Below, in pieces: positions 52,817 through 61,913 of a stretch of 64,000 bases of DNA; positions within the stretch are counted from its first letter, which is position 1; every line of letters starts with the position of its first letter. Source of the stretch: Paenibacillus macerans (GTDB lineage: Bacteria > Bacillota > Bacilli > Paenibacillales > Paenibacillaceae); NCBI RefSeq assembly GCF_023715465.1, contig NZ_JAMBOE010000002.1, positions 515,104 through 579,103 on the forward strand. Direction: 5' to 3'. The notes beneath the pieces are model-generated. The model had not been told where the DNA came from. It saw only the letters and a list, made by a program, of their open reading frames with translations, and searched no databases. The position numbers were made by a program, and so were the translations under genes.

Positions 52817-54049
52817 CTATTGTAATTTTTGGATGCGGTCCCACTGGCTGACGATATCCGTTACACGAACACCAAAATTCTCATCGATAACGACGACTTC
52901 GCCTTTGGCGATCAATTTGTTGTTCACCAGAATATCAACGGGCTCGCCGGCAAGCTTGTCCAGTTCGATGATGGAGCCTTGCGATAATTCCAGGATATCC
53001 CTAATCTGCTTTTGGGTCCTTCCTAATTCTACGGTGACTTTAAGGGGAATGTCCATCAGTAAGTTTAAATTATTTTCATCAACTTGCCCGAAGGATGGAG
53101 TTCCCAAGTTCGCAAACTGTACGGGCTGCACATTCACATTCCGTCCCGGAACGCCGCCGTAATGATGCGGCTCGCTGTAAGGCTGGCCTTGCGGCGGATA
53201 AGGATGCGCACCTGGCTGCCCGTACGCGGCCGGCTGTTGATATGGATCCGGCTGATGCATCGGCGGCGCTTGATACGTTTGCTGAGGCGCTGCCGCAGGC
53301 TCATGATAAGCCGGAGCTGCTTTCGGAGCTGGAGCTGCCGCCGCGGCGCTTTCTGTGGACGCCGAATCCGTTGTCGAACCGCTGATCAGGCTGTTCACCA
53401 TCTCCTTGGCGAATTTTACGGTCAGCAGCTGCATGATTGTGGAATCGATCAAATCGCCAATCGTCAGTCTGAACGATATTTTAATCAGCGGATCGGCAGG
53501 CGGCAGGCTTCCCACCCCATGCCCGTCGGTCATGTTCAAAATATCGATTCCCGGCGGCGAGATGTTGACAAACCGGTTGAATATGGTCGACATCGATGTC
53601 GCGGAAGACCCCATCATCTGGTTCATGGCTTCCTGTACGGCGCTGATATGAATTTCATTCAATTCCTCTTCGGCCGGATTTCCTTCTCCTCCAAGCATCA
53701 GATCAGCGATGACCTGAGCGTCTCTCGTCTTGATGACCAGAGAGTTCATTCCTTCAAACCCGTCAACGTATTCAACGTGAACCGCAACATGCGGCTTCGG
53801 AAACTCGGCTTCGAATTGGGCCCGCGTAATGACGGAAACTTTCGGCGTCGTAATGTCCACCTTTTTATTGAGTAGGGTCGAGAGCGCGGTGGCCGCACTG
53901 CCGAACGTAATGTTGCCGATTTCGCCAAGCGCGTCCTGCTCGAGCGGGGTCAATACGTCGTCCACCGTAGGTTCGGACGCCGTTTCCTGGTTGGCCTGTT
54001 TGAGCAGGGCGTCGATCTCCTCTTGGGACAAATAATCTTTACTCGTCAA
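52817..54049 (-). CDS. fliY: Flagellar switch protein/CheY-P phosphatase FliY
   Basis: 410 residues: N-terminal SQEEIDALL CheY-binding peptide, CheC-like phosphatase domain with two active helices (LGEIGNITFGSAATALSTLL and VQEAMNQMMGSSATSMS), a Pro/Gln/Tyr-rich linker of about 85 residues, and a C-terminal SpoA/FliN domain (DIPLKVTVELGRTQKQIRDIL). TTG start 54049 with GAGGAAC just upstream overlaps the fliM end by 11 bases. Forms the C ring with FliM and FliG. Confidence 0.96.
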   Translation of the reverse strand: MTSKDYLSQEEIDALLKQANQETASEPTVDDVLTPLEQDALGEIGNITFGSAATALSTLLNKKVDITTPKVSVITRAQFEAEFPKPHVAVHVEYVDGFEGMNSLVIKTRDAQVIADLMLGGEGNPAEEELNEIHISAVQEAMNQMMGSSATSMSTIFNRFVNISPPGIDILNMTDGHGVGSLPPADPLIKISFRLTIGDLIDSTIMQLLTVKFAKEMVNSLISGSTTDSASTESAAAAAPAPKAAPAYHEPAAAPQQTYQAPPMHQPDPYQQPAAYGQPGAHPYPPQGQPYSEPHHYGGVPGRNVNVQPVQFANLGTPSFGQVDENNLNLLMDIPLKVTVELGRTQKQIRDILELSQGSIIELDKLAGEPVDILVNNKLIAKGEVVVIDENFGVRVTDIVSQWDRIQKLQ

Positions 54050-55037
54050 GTTCCTCAACTCCTTCGCTGACAATATCGTTAATTTGCACCGCAACTCGGT
54101 CTTTGATGGTTCCCGGGCTGCCGATATACTTCAATCTGTCTCCGATCCGGATCTGCAATCCTTCCTGGACCGGTTTGTTTAAGGAAATCACATCGCCGGC
54201 CGATAAGCCCAAAAATTCGCGAACGGTGATTTGCGATTCCCCCAGTTCCGCTACAATCGGCAGCATCGCCTTATTGACCCGGTGGCGGAGCGCATCGACC
54301 TCTTCGGGAACACGCGACTTTTTCTGGGAGACGAACCAGTGGTGGACCGAAAGCTTCGGCATGATCGGTTCAATCACCACATGCGGGATACAAAGGTTGA
54401 TCATCCCGGAGGTGTCTCCGATTTTGGTACTCAGCGAAATGAGCGCAATCGTTTCGTTAGGCGATACGATTTGCATGAACTGCGGGTTCGTTTCCAGCCC
54501 CTCCATCCGCGGATTGATATCCACCACGGTTTTCCAGGCTTCCTGCAAGCTTTCAAAGGCCCGGCTGAAAATCCGCTCCATGATGATCGTTTCGATCTCG
54601 GTCAGGGAGCTGATTTTTGAAGGCGCGGTCCCGATCCCCCCAAGGAGTCTGTCCAGCATGGCAAAAGCAACGTTGGGGTGGACCTCAAGCACCATTCTTC
54701 CTTCCAGCGGCTCCGCTTCGAAAATGTTCAGAATCGTCATTTTCGGAATAGACCGAATAAACTCGTCATAAGGGAGCTGTTCTACTTGAACCACATTGAT
54801 TTGCACGAAGGTACGCAGCTGCGCCGAAAAGTAGGTGGTGAGATAACGGGCAAAATTCTCGTGAATCCGCGTTAAGCTGCGAATATGGTCTTTGGAAAAT
54901 CTCACTGCTCTTTTAAAGTCATATGAGCGGATTTTCTTCTGCGTTTCTTCCTTTTTCAGTTCCTCGGCATCCATTTCACCGGATGACAGTGCAGCGAGCA
55001 ACGCATCGATCTCGTTCTGCGATAATACATCTACCAA
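54039..55037 (-). CDS. fliM: Flagellar motor switch protein FliM
   Basis: 332 residues, equal to B. subtilis. LSQNEIDALLAALSSGEMDAEEL is the CheY-P-binding N-terminus; the middle domain contains GGIGTAPSKISSLTEIE and a C-terminal SpoA domain follows. TTG 55037 is six bases after GGGGGTG; the upstream GTG lies inside that site. Confidence 0.97.
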   Translation of the reverse strand: MVDVLSQNEIDALLAALSSGEMDAEELKKEETQKKIRSYDFKRAVRFSKDHIRSLTRIHENFARYLTTYFSAQLRTFVQINVVQVEQLPYDEFIRSIPKMTILNIFEAEPLEGRMVLEVHPNVAFAMLDRLLGGIGTAPSKISSLTEIETIIMERIFSRAFESLQEAWKTVVDINPRMEGLETNPQFMQIVSPNETIALISLSTKIGDTSGMINLCIPHVVIEPIMPKLSVHHWFVSQKKSRVPEEVDALRHRVNKAMLPIVAELGESQITVREFLGLSAGDVISLNKPVQEGLQIRIGDRLKYIGSPGTIKDRVAVQINDIVSEGVEELDE

Positions 55038-55079
55038 ACATCTCACCCCCTTAGAAGAATCCGTTTCGTTCGGGTATGT

Positions 55080-55553
55080 CTAGATCGCCTGCATAATGAA
55101 ATTGGTAATATCGATTTGAATCAATTTTCCTTCCGGCAGCGATTTGTTGATCAGGTTCAGCAGTTTGGAGCTCAAGTTGTCTTTGCCCTGCGCCCCTGTC
55201 AGATCCTCCGGCTTGGTATCCGCAAGCGTTTTGATGATAATCGGCTTAATTTTGTAATCCTTGATCTTGTCGAACGCTTCCTTGGATGTTTCACCGTCCA
55301 ACTGGAAGGCGAAATTCATGACGACGACGTAGTTCGGATCGGATAAATTCGTCTTGACGTCATCGATCGTCGAAGTGACTTTTACAATTTCATCGGCCGA
55401 CATCATCTGGGGTTCAGCCACTGTTTCGACACTTGCCTTCGCTGGGTTGCCTGAATCCGATTTGTCCATTAAGCTCTTCAGATAGCCGGCGGCAACCACA
55501 ATCAACGTAATCGCAAGCAAAATCGTAATTAGCCAAGGCAACATTTTTTTCAT
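55080..55553 (-). CDS. fliL: Flagellar basal body protein FliL
   Basis: 157 residues: short cytoplasmic start, one transmembrane helix (about 6-26), and an extracytoplasmic FliL domain (NYVVVMNFAFQLDGETSKEAF ... IDITNFIMQAI). Associates with stators. ATG 55553 has GGAGG seven bases before and overlaps the flbD stop by four bases; the ATG two codons earlier is too close to the site. Confidence 0.93.
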   Translation of the reverse strand: MKKMLPWLITILLAITLIVVAAGYLKSLMDKSDSGNPAKASVETVAEPQMMSADEIVKVTSTIDDVKTNLSDPNYVVVMNFAFQLDGETSKEAFDKIKDYKIKPIIIKTLADTKPEDLTGAQGKDNLSSKLLNLINKSLPEGKLIQIDITNFIMQAI

Positions 55554-55774
55554 GACCATTCCTCCGTTTGTTGCACTTTAATAGTCGCTGCGTGGATGCC
55601 GATATCCCGGTAATACTCCTCGATCTTTGCGATCACATCGGCCGCCTTCTCCAGCACGATAATCCGCTTGCCCGTTACGAGCGTGACATATGTATCCGGT
55701 GTTTCTTCGACGGTCTCGATCATGATGGCGTTTAGCCACATCTGCGAACCGTTTAGGCGTGTTACTGAAATCAT
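55550..55774 (-). CDS. flbD: FlbD-family small flagellar protein (YlzI-like)
   Basis: 74 residues: MISVTRLNGSQMWLNAIMIETVEETPDTYVTLVTGKR, a pattern typical of FlbD/SwrD proteins that follow the hook gene. In B. subtilis SwrD increases motor power. AGGAGGGG before the ATG. Confidence 0.93.
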   Translation of the reverse strand: MISVTRLNGSQMWLNAIMIETVEETPDTYVTLVTGKRIIVLEKAADVIAKIEEYYRDIGIHAATIKVQQTEEWS

Positions 55775-55852
55775 GGTACCCCTCCTACACGGTAACGGGA
55801 AAGTTAGGGATGCGGGGGAGGCACATAGCTTACGCTCCCCCGCTAATGTCTA

Positions 55853-56674
55853 CTAACGTTTCAGGTTAACGACTTCCTGCAGCACTTCGTCAGAAGTCGT
55901 GATGATGCGCGAATTCGCTTGGAAACCGCGCTGTGCGACGATCATTTCCGTAAATTCACCGGTGAGATCCACGTTGGACATTTCCAATTGGCCTGGAACG
56001 AGAGCTCCAGCGCCTTCTGTGTTCGGGGTAGCGTAGGTATCATCAATTGCTCCGCCATCAATCGCATTTACTGTCAAACGGTAAAGATTGCCGCCGACTT
56101 TTTCCAGCCCTTCGGGATTCGCTACCATTGAAAGGCCAATTTGGCCGGCAGTTCCGGTCGTTCCGTCAGAAAGTTTCGTTAAGATCGTACCATCCGCGGA
56201 AATGGAAATTGACACCACACCTTCCTCAAGAACAGGAGCGAGCGCTTCTCCGCCGGTATCGCAAACCAGGAAACCATCGGAAGTGACCAACTGGCCCAGT
56301 GCATCAAGATGGAAATCCCCGGCCCTGGTTAGAAACTTTTCTCCACCATCGCCCAAAGTGACCATGAAAAAACCGTCTCCATTTATACGCACATCAAGCG
56401 GATTGTTGGTCGTCATCGCACTGCCGCCGGTATGCAGCGTGTCGATAGAGCCGATCTGCGAGCCAAGGCCGATTTGCCTTGCATTGATACCGCCGTTTGT
56501 GCCCTCAACCGGCGCGGTAACTCCAGCTACCGTCTGGCTCATGATGTCTTTGAACATGACGCGACCGGACTTGAATCCCACGGTATTTACGTTAGCGATG
56601 TTGTTGCCGATAACGTCCAGCTTGGTTTGAAATCCGCGCATCCCGGATACGCCTGAATACATTGATCTTAACAT
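55853..56674 (-). CDS. flgE: Flagellar hook protein (FlgE/FlgG family)
   Basis: 273 residues: N-terminal rod/hook motif MLRSMYSGVSGMRGFQTKLD and NNIANVNTVGFKS, a middle domain with GDGFFMVTLGDGGEKFLTRAGDF, and C-terminal LTGEFTEMIVAQRGFQANSR. Position between flgD and flbD points to FlgE; length is close to the short hook protein of B. subtilis and to FlgG. Start ATG 56674 with GGGAGGAATGGG upstream. Confidence 0.93.
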   Translation of the reverse strand: MLRSMYSGVSGMRGFQTKLDVIGNNIANVNTVGFKSGRVMFKDIMSQTVAGVTAPVEGTNGGINARQIGLGSQIGSIDTLHTGGSAMTTNNPLDVRINGDGFFMVTLGDGGEKFLTRAGDFHLDALGQLVTSDGFLVCDTGGEALAPVLEEGVVSISISADGTILTKLSDGTTGTAGQIGLSMVANPEGLEKVGGNLYRLTVNAIDGGAIDDTYATPNTEGAGALVPGQLEMSNVDLTGEFTEMIVAQRGFQANSRIITTSDEVLQEVVNLKR

Positions 56675-56766
56675 GTGTTCCCATTCCTCCCAGTTATAAA
56701 ATCGTTCGCTTGGCAGCCGCTTCAGTCGATCTGCGGCTATTGGCTTTCCGTATCCGGTCCAGCCAA

Positions 56767-57150
56767 TCAAGAAATAATAACGGCGCTATCGATTTGCGTA
56801 AAAACACTGTCCTTCATGCTGTTGCCGTCCATGGCCGTCACAACCGTACGATTGCTGATGTTTACGATCAGCGCCATATCCTTCATTAAGATCAGCGAAT
56901 CCTTAGCGCCTTTTGCGGCCGCGCTGTCAATCGCCGATTTAATTTGATGAAGCTGCTCCGGTTTAATCTCGATTCCCCGCTGCTCCAAACGTTTTACGGC
57001 GTGATTGCTGAAATGAATCAGTTGGTCCGCGAGCATGTCCTTAAAGGACGTTTCTCCCGGAGCACTCGTTTGTGCACCTTTCCCTGGCGATAATGAGCTT
57101 GGCGAAATTCTTCCCGGATAAAGCTGCCCGATTTTTACCGGTTCACTCAT
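56767..57150 (-). CDS. Flagellar operon protein, TIGR02530-like
   Basis: 127 residues; the core from SFKDMLADQL through HFSNHAVKRLEQRGIEI to LIVNISNRTVVTAMD matches a small family found between flgD and flgE in Firmicutes, with unknown function. Probably a soluble hook-assembly accessory. ATG overlaps the flgD stop by four bases. Confidence 0.88.
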   Translation of the reverse strand: MSEPVKIGQLYPGRISPSSLSPGKGAQTSAPGETSFKDMLADQLIHFSNHAVKRLEQRGIEIKPEQLHQIKSAIDSAAAKGAKDSLILMKDMALIVNISNRTVVTAMDGNSMKDSVFTQIDSAVIIS

Positions 57151-57668
57151 GATTCATCAGTTCCCTGATCAGGTTCATTCGACTCATCCGGTTCATCTGT
57201 TTCTTCAGCCTGATTTCCAACCTGTTGGACATCGGAAATTTTGATTTCTTTATCCCCGACTTTCACGTAATGAACTCCGTCCCGGACGATGATGGAGTCG
57301 ACAATCCCGCTATCGGTCTCGACGATAACTTCACCTTTTCCCGTTTTTACATCATAATTTCCGGTTTTCGTCTCTACGACCCAGGTGACTTTCTTACCGA
57401 TCAAGCCGGACTCATTCCCCAAAGATTCCTGCATGGCGGCGAGTTGGTCCGAAATGTTTACAAGCTGCTCCAACGAAGTGAACTGCGCCGTTTGTGCGAC
57501 AAATTGGGCGTTGTCCATTGGTGATAACGGATCCTGGTATTGCAGTTGAGTGATCATTAATTTCAGAAAATCGTCCTTGCCTAGCTCGTTGCTCTTTGTG
57601 CTGGTCTTTTTCGTATTCGTTTGTGAATAACCCGTCCACGAGACATTGCCTGTATATGCATCAGCCAC
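57147..57668 (-). CDS. flgD: Hook capping/scaffold protein FlgD
   Basis: 173 residues: conserved N-terminal LGKDDFLKLMITQLQYQDPL and NAQFVAQTAQFTSLEQL, a beta domain, and an acidic tail (EETDEPDESNEPDQGTDES). Needed for hook polymerisation. Follows fliK by 18 bases. Confidence 0.95.
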   Translation of the reverse strand: MADAYTGNVSWTGYSQTNTKKTSTKSNELGKDDFLKLMITQLQYQDPLSPMDNAQFVAQTAQFTSLEQLVNISDQLAAMQESLGNESGLIGKKVTWVVETKTGNYDVKTGKGEVIVETDSGIVDSIIVRDGVHYVKVGDKEIKISDVQQVGNQAEETDEPDESNEPDQGTDES

Positions 57669-57686
57669 GGAACTGCCTCCTTTCTT

Positions 57687-59111
57687 CTATGCTCTTGCGC
57701 TAAAGGAGCTGCCATAACCTTGTTCCTTCTCCCGTACCTCGGCAATCCACGCGTTCCACTCCTCATTCAAATCACAGGTTGCCAAAACATCTTCCTCGAC
57801 CAGCGTACGGCGTCTTTCGCTTTGCTGCTGTTGTCCTGCTCCGCCGCCGGATTGCTGCCCGTTATGGTACATATGCGAAGACAACGCGGTATTTTGCGTC
57901 ACTTCCAGCTTGTTCACCTGCAGCCCCTGAGATTGCAGCGCCGAACGAAGCTGTGACATTTGCTGTTCCAGCGATTCTTTGGCAAATATGTGCTCGGTCA
58001 TAAACTGCGCCGTTAGTTGGCCGCCTTGCATCGTAATCTTCACATCAACCTGGCCTAAATGTTCAGGGTAGAGCGAAATTCTAGCTTCGGACACGCCTTG
58101 CAGCTTAACGATTTCCAGCTTGTTTACCAGAAAACCGCTCATCTCTTTAGCGAAATTCTCCACAGGTACAGGGCGTGGCGTATGCTTTACGGAAGCAACG
58201 CCGGCATCCCGAAACGCAAGCTGCCCCGCTGTAACGATATTGCCCGCTTGAAGCGGACTATCCACATCCGCATGTTCCGCAGGTTCGGCCTCAACAGCGC
58301 TGAGCTCGTCCGCGGCACTAGCGGCAACGGAAAATTGCGATTTCGCGGACTCTGTTTTAGGCTGATTCACCACAACGGTCTGCGGATTTTCGCCTTTCAG
58401 GGAGTCCCCATTTCCGTTTTGCCCCATATTCCCTTGGCTGTTCGATTCCGCAGGTTTGTTCCCCGAAACCAAGTTATGTACACTTGGAAGTTCGGCAGCT
58501 TTGCCACTGGTTTGCGCCTGTTCGGAGGATTCCGGAATACTGTCCAGCACGTTTTGCAGCGAATCCAGCAATGCTTGAGTTTGGGAAGGAGAAACCGCGT
58601 TCGTCGCCCCCGCAACCGACTGCGCATCAGCTTGGGCGGTCAGCAGTTGAGCCAGTGCATCCTGCACGGCAAAGCGTACCGTTTCCGGATGCTGTGCCAA
58701 GGCCAGAATTTCAGCTGCGCCATCCGCTCCGGTTTCATCCGCCTGTGGCATGATCAAGCTCTGGAAGTTCTGCAGCCAACCCTGGAGTGCCTCAAGCAGC
58801 GACGGGTTATCCTGAAGCGCATCGTCCAGCTTCGGAAGCTGCTGCAGCAATCCTTCGATCATTGACAGAAGGCTATCATTCGCATTTTCTTCTTGAGTGC
58901 TTCCATCGCTCTGCATACCTGCCAATGCGAGCATTTGGGCATTCGCTTGCCCTGTTCCCAGGCCCGCATTTCCCAGCAGCATCGAAACCAGCTTTTGATC
59001 AAACGATTGCCCGTTTCCTTGGCCGGTCGCCGCGCTGACACCATTTCCGCCAACCGTGTAAACCAACACATTAGCCGCGGTTCCCGAATTTATCGATACC
59101 GATTGACCCAT
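57687..59111 (-). CDS. fliK: Flagellar hook-length control protein FliK
   Basis: 474 residues: low-complexity Gln/Ala/Ser-rich N-terminal ruler region (about 1-330) and a C-terminal domain with RISLYPEHLGQVDVKITMQGG and LRSALQSQGLQVNKLEV, which acts on FlhB. ATG 59111 has AAAGGAGGTG eight bases before. Sequence of the ruler is not conserved; context and C-terminus support the call. Confidence 0.92.
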   Translation of the reverse strand: MGQSVSINSGTAANVLVYTVGGNGVSAATGQGNGQSFDQKLVSMLLGNAGLGTGQANAQMLALAGMQSDGSTQEENANDSLLSMIEGLLQQLPKLDDALQDNPSLLEALQGWLQNFQSLIMPQADETGADGAAEILALAQHPETVRFAVQDALAQLLTAQADAQSVAGATNAVSPSQTQALLDSLQNVLDSIPESSEQAQTSGKAAELPSVHNLVSGNKPAESNSQGNMGQNGNGDSLKGENPQTVVVNQPKTESAKSQFSVAASAADELSAVEAEPAEHADVDSPLQAGNIVTAGQLAFRDAGVASVKHTPRPVPVENFAKEMSGFLVNKLEIVKLQGVSEARISLYPEHLGQVDVKITMQGGQLTAQFMTEHIFAKESLEQQMSQLRSALQSQGLQVNKLEVTQNTALSSHMYHNGQQSGGGAGQQQQSERRRTLVEEDVLATCDLNEEWNAWIAEVREKEQGYGSSFSARA

Positions 59112-59154
59112 TTCTTTTTCACCTCCTTTCATGAACGTTGCCCGCCGTTTAATC

Positions 59155-60096
59155 TCATTTGGCTAGCAGCTGATTCAAAATTTTGACCGAGGTTTTTTCG
59201 TCGGTTTTCGTCATGTTTTCCAAAATTTTCGAGCGGGTGTTATCATCGATGGCCTTCAAAATTTTCAAGCCTTTGTCCGGGCTGACTTTGTAAGTTTGCA
59301 AAATCAACTGGGAAGCGGCGTCGGCCGACATGGAAGCGAACGTCTGGCTAAGCTGGGCATCGTCCAGTCCTTTGGCCGATCCCGCAGCCGCTGCTTCCGA
59401 GGTCGCGTCCTTCTTAAGCCGTGACTGCAGCGCGGCGATTGCCAAATCATCCGATGACTTCACATCCTTGAGCTTGATCGAAATATCCGCCGCTTTTTGC
59501 GGATCCATTTTTTCCAGAATCGCCACTTTGCTTTCATTGCTCATCGCGTTAAGCATTTGCAGCGTCTCGTCCGTTGTTAAATTGCCAAAAATAGCCGCCG
59601 CTTTACTGGGGCTCATTTCCGCATACAGCTGAGCCAGCTTTTTTACTTCCTTTTGATAGGCTTCGGATTCGGCAGCCTGTTGTTCCTCTGCCGATTGTTG
59701 CTTCGCCGCGGCTAGTTCCTGCTCAAGCTGCTTCGCCTTATCCTGCTGCTCCGCGGCTTGCTGATTCGCCGCCTGCAGCTCCGTTTGCTGACGGGCGACT
59801 TGTTCCTTTAATTCCTTAACCGTAGCGTCCGTGCTTTCTTGCTGCTTCTTCACATCCGTTGCCGCAGTTGCCTTTTCTTCATCGGTCAGTTCGGGATCGG
59901 GCACGAAGCTGCTAATAAACGGCACTTTGTTCCCGATATCCAGCAGCGTATTCCGAAAGTTCGTGTTAAACAGATATAGCAGCACCGCAAAAAGAACAAC
60001 CGTAAACAGGATCGGCGTCATGAAAAACAGAAAACGCGAGAATCCGCCGCCCGATTCTTCCAGCTCTTCCTCCAGCTTCAGCTCCGTCTTAGCCAT
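59155..60096 (-). CDS. MotE/YlxF-like membrane protein with MgtE-N-type repeats
   Basis: 313 residues: one transmembrane helix (about 22-44), a coiled coil (about 80-150) and two MgtE-N-like helical units (YAEMSPSKAAAIFGNLTTDETLQML and FASMSADAASQLILQTYKV). Equivalent by position to ylxF of B. subtilis, between fliJ and fliK, and to MotE chaperones of MotC in proteobacteria. Function here unproven. Confidence 0.88.
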   Translation of the reverse strand: MAKTELKLEEELEESGGGFSRFLFFMTPILFTVVLFAVLLYLFNTNFRNTLLDIGNKVPFISSFVPDPELTDEEKATAATDVKKQQESTDATVKELKEQVARQQTELQAANQQAAEQQDKAKQLEQELAAAKQQSAEEQQAAESEAYQKEVKKLAQLYAEMSPSKAAAIFGNLTTDETLQMLNAMSNESKVAILEKMDPQKAADISIKLKDVKSSDDLAIAALQSRLKKDATSEAAAAGSAKGLDDAQLSQTFASMSADAASQLILQTYKVSPDKGLKILKAIDDNTRSKILENMTKTDEKTSVKILNQLLAK

Positions 60097-60142
60097 TTGC
60101 TTTCCTCCTTCGAAAAACCCATAATTATCGCCCGCACAAAAT

Positions 60143-60586
60143 TTAACGGGCCTTCATGGCAAACCGGACGGTGGCCATCTCATCCAGCTCGTTTTGTTCC
60201 CGAAGAAGCATTTCGTGCTGAAATTTTTCTTTCGCTTTTTCTTTGGCTTTCATCCAAACTTTTTCGTCCAGCAACTTCCCGTTTAAAATCGCCTTCTTGT
60301 GCTCCACGTTCAATTCGGCGCGTTTGACATCCCCCAGTTTACGGGTGATGGACTGCTCGATATATTCCATATACCGTTGAAGTTCCTGGAGCTTCTGCAT
60401 CGAAGCGCTATTTTCCATTTCACATTGAATGGCCGAAGCGGTTCTGGCCTGTTCCTCGAACAACTGCTCCAAGGAACGCTGTTCCGACTGCAGCTCCCCG
60501 ACGGCGGCGGACAACATCCATTCAGCTTGCGTCTTCTCGTTTGATTTCAAATCCAAAACTTTCTGATAGACGTAACGGAATTTCAT
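60143..60586 (-). CDS. fliJ: Flagellar export chaperone FliJ
   Basis: 147 residues, predicted almost fully coiled coil (two long helices), starting MKFRYVYQKVLDLKSNEKTQAEW. Acts as the central stalk of the FliI ATPase. Ten bases after fliI. Sequence is weakly conserved; position is decisive. Confidence 0.92.
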   Translation of the reverse strand: MKFRYVYQKVLDLKSNEKTQAEWMLSAAVGELQSEQRSLEQLFEEQARTASAIQCEMENSASMQKLQELQRYMEYIEQSITRKLGDVKRAELNVEHKKAILNGKLLDEKVWMKAKEKAKEKFQHEMLLREQNELDEMATVRFAMKAR

Positions 60587-60596
60587 CCTTTAAGGG

Positions 60597-61913
60597 TCAT
60601 CTCCTTGCAAATTCGGAAATTAAGCGTTCTTGCGCTTCGGCGAGCGTTACCTTTTCGTTCACTTTCTGTTTCGAAAAAGCCCAAATGCTCTGTAGGTATT
60701 CCATCGCTTCGTCGATGTCGGCATTGGACCCCCGCTGGTAAGCGCCGATGTTGATCAAATCCTCGGAATCTTTGTACACCGCCAGCAGCCTTTTGTAATT
60801 TTCGGCCGCCTCGTTTTGCTCCTCCGGCACGATGTCTTTCATAACCCGGCTGATGCTCGCCAAAATGTCGATGGCCGGGAAATGTCCTTTGTTCGCTATG
60901 CCCCGGTTCAGCACGATATGTCCGTCCAAAATCCCCCTCACCGCGTCGGCGATCGGCTCATTCATATCGTCGCCGTCAACCAGCACGGTATAAAAAGCGG
61001 TAATCGATCCGGTCGGCCCCGTCCCCGCCCTTTCCATCAGCTTGGGCAGCGCGGCGAATACCGAAGGCGTGTACCCTCTCATCGCCGGCGGCTCGCCAAT
61101 GGCAAGTCCCACTTCGCGCAGCGCCATCGCATAACGCGTCACCGAATCCATCATCAGCATGACGTTCAGGCCGCGATCGCGAAAATATTCAGCAATCGTC
61201 GTAGCGATGAGCGCTCCTTTCATCCGGATCAAAGCAGGCTGGTCCGAAGTGGCCACGATAACAACGGATCGCTCCAGGCCTTCAGGCCCAAGGTCCCGTT
61301 CAATGAAGTCCAGCACCTCGCGGCCGCGTTCCCCTACCAAAGCGATCACATTGACGTCCGCCGCCGTATTCCGGGCAATCATTCCCATCAAGGTACTTTT
61401 ACCTACCCCGGAACCAGCGAAAATACCTACCCGCTGTCCTTTGCCGATCGTCAGCAATCCGTCGAGCGCCCGGACCCCGATACTGATTGGTTCGGCTACT
61501 CGCGGGCGATTAAGCGGGTTCATCGGCTTGTTAAAGGTCGAGTAGTGGCCCATCCGCGAAGGCAGAAGCGAACCGTCGAGCGGTTGGCCCAAACCGTCCA
61601 GCACTTTGCCCAAAAGCTCGGATCCCACCTGCACAGTGAGCGGCTTTCCGGTTCCGACCACATCGCATCCGGGACCGATGGACTGGAGTTCACCCAGCGG
61701 CATCAGCAGCACTTTATTGTCCCGAAACCCGACAACTTCGGCCTGCAGCGGTTGCGACGCTTTTGTCGGATAGATATAGCACACGTCGCCGATGCTGGCA
61801 TCAGGTCCTTCGGATTCGACCATAAGACCTATGACTTGAGTGACCTTGCCGTTGATCCGGACCGGATCAAGCTGCCTGAGATGGTCGATATAACGTTCAG
61901 CGTTCACGCTCAT
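60597..61913 (-). CDS. fliI: Flagellum-specific ATPase FliI
   Basis: 438 residues: Walker A GIFAGSGVGKSTLMG near 163-177, GERGREVLDFIERDLG, Walker B VMLMMDSVTRYAMALREVGLA and YTPSVFAALPKLMERAG. Energises export. ATG overlaps the fliH end by 17 bases. Confidence 0.98.
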   Translation of the reverse strand: MSVNAERYIDHLRQLDPVRINGKVTQVIGLMVESEGPDASIGDVCYIYPTKASQPLQAEVVGFRDNKVLLMPLGELQSIGPGCDVVGTGKPLTVQVGSELLGKVLDGLGQPLDGSLLPSRMGHYSTFNKPMNPLNRPRVAEPISIGVRALDGLLTIGKGQRVGIFAGSGVGKSTLMGMIARNTAADVNVIALVGERGREVLDFIERDLGPEGLERSVVIVATSDQPALIRMKGALIATTIAEYFRDRGLNVMLMMDSVTRYAMALREVGLAIGEPPAMRGYTPSVFAALPKLMERAGTGPTGSITAFYTVLVDGDDMNEPIADAVRGILDGHIVLNRGIANKGHFPAIDILASISRVMKDIVPEEQNEAAENYKRLLAVYKDSEDLINIGAYQRGSNADIDEAMEYLQSIWAFSKQKVNEKVTLAEAQERLISEFARR

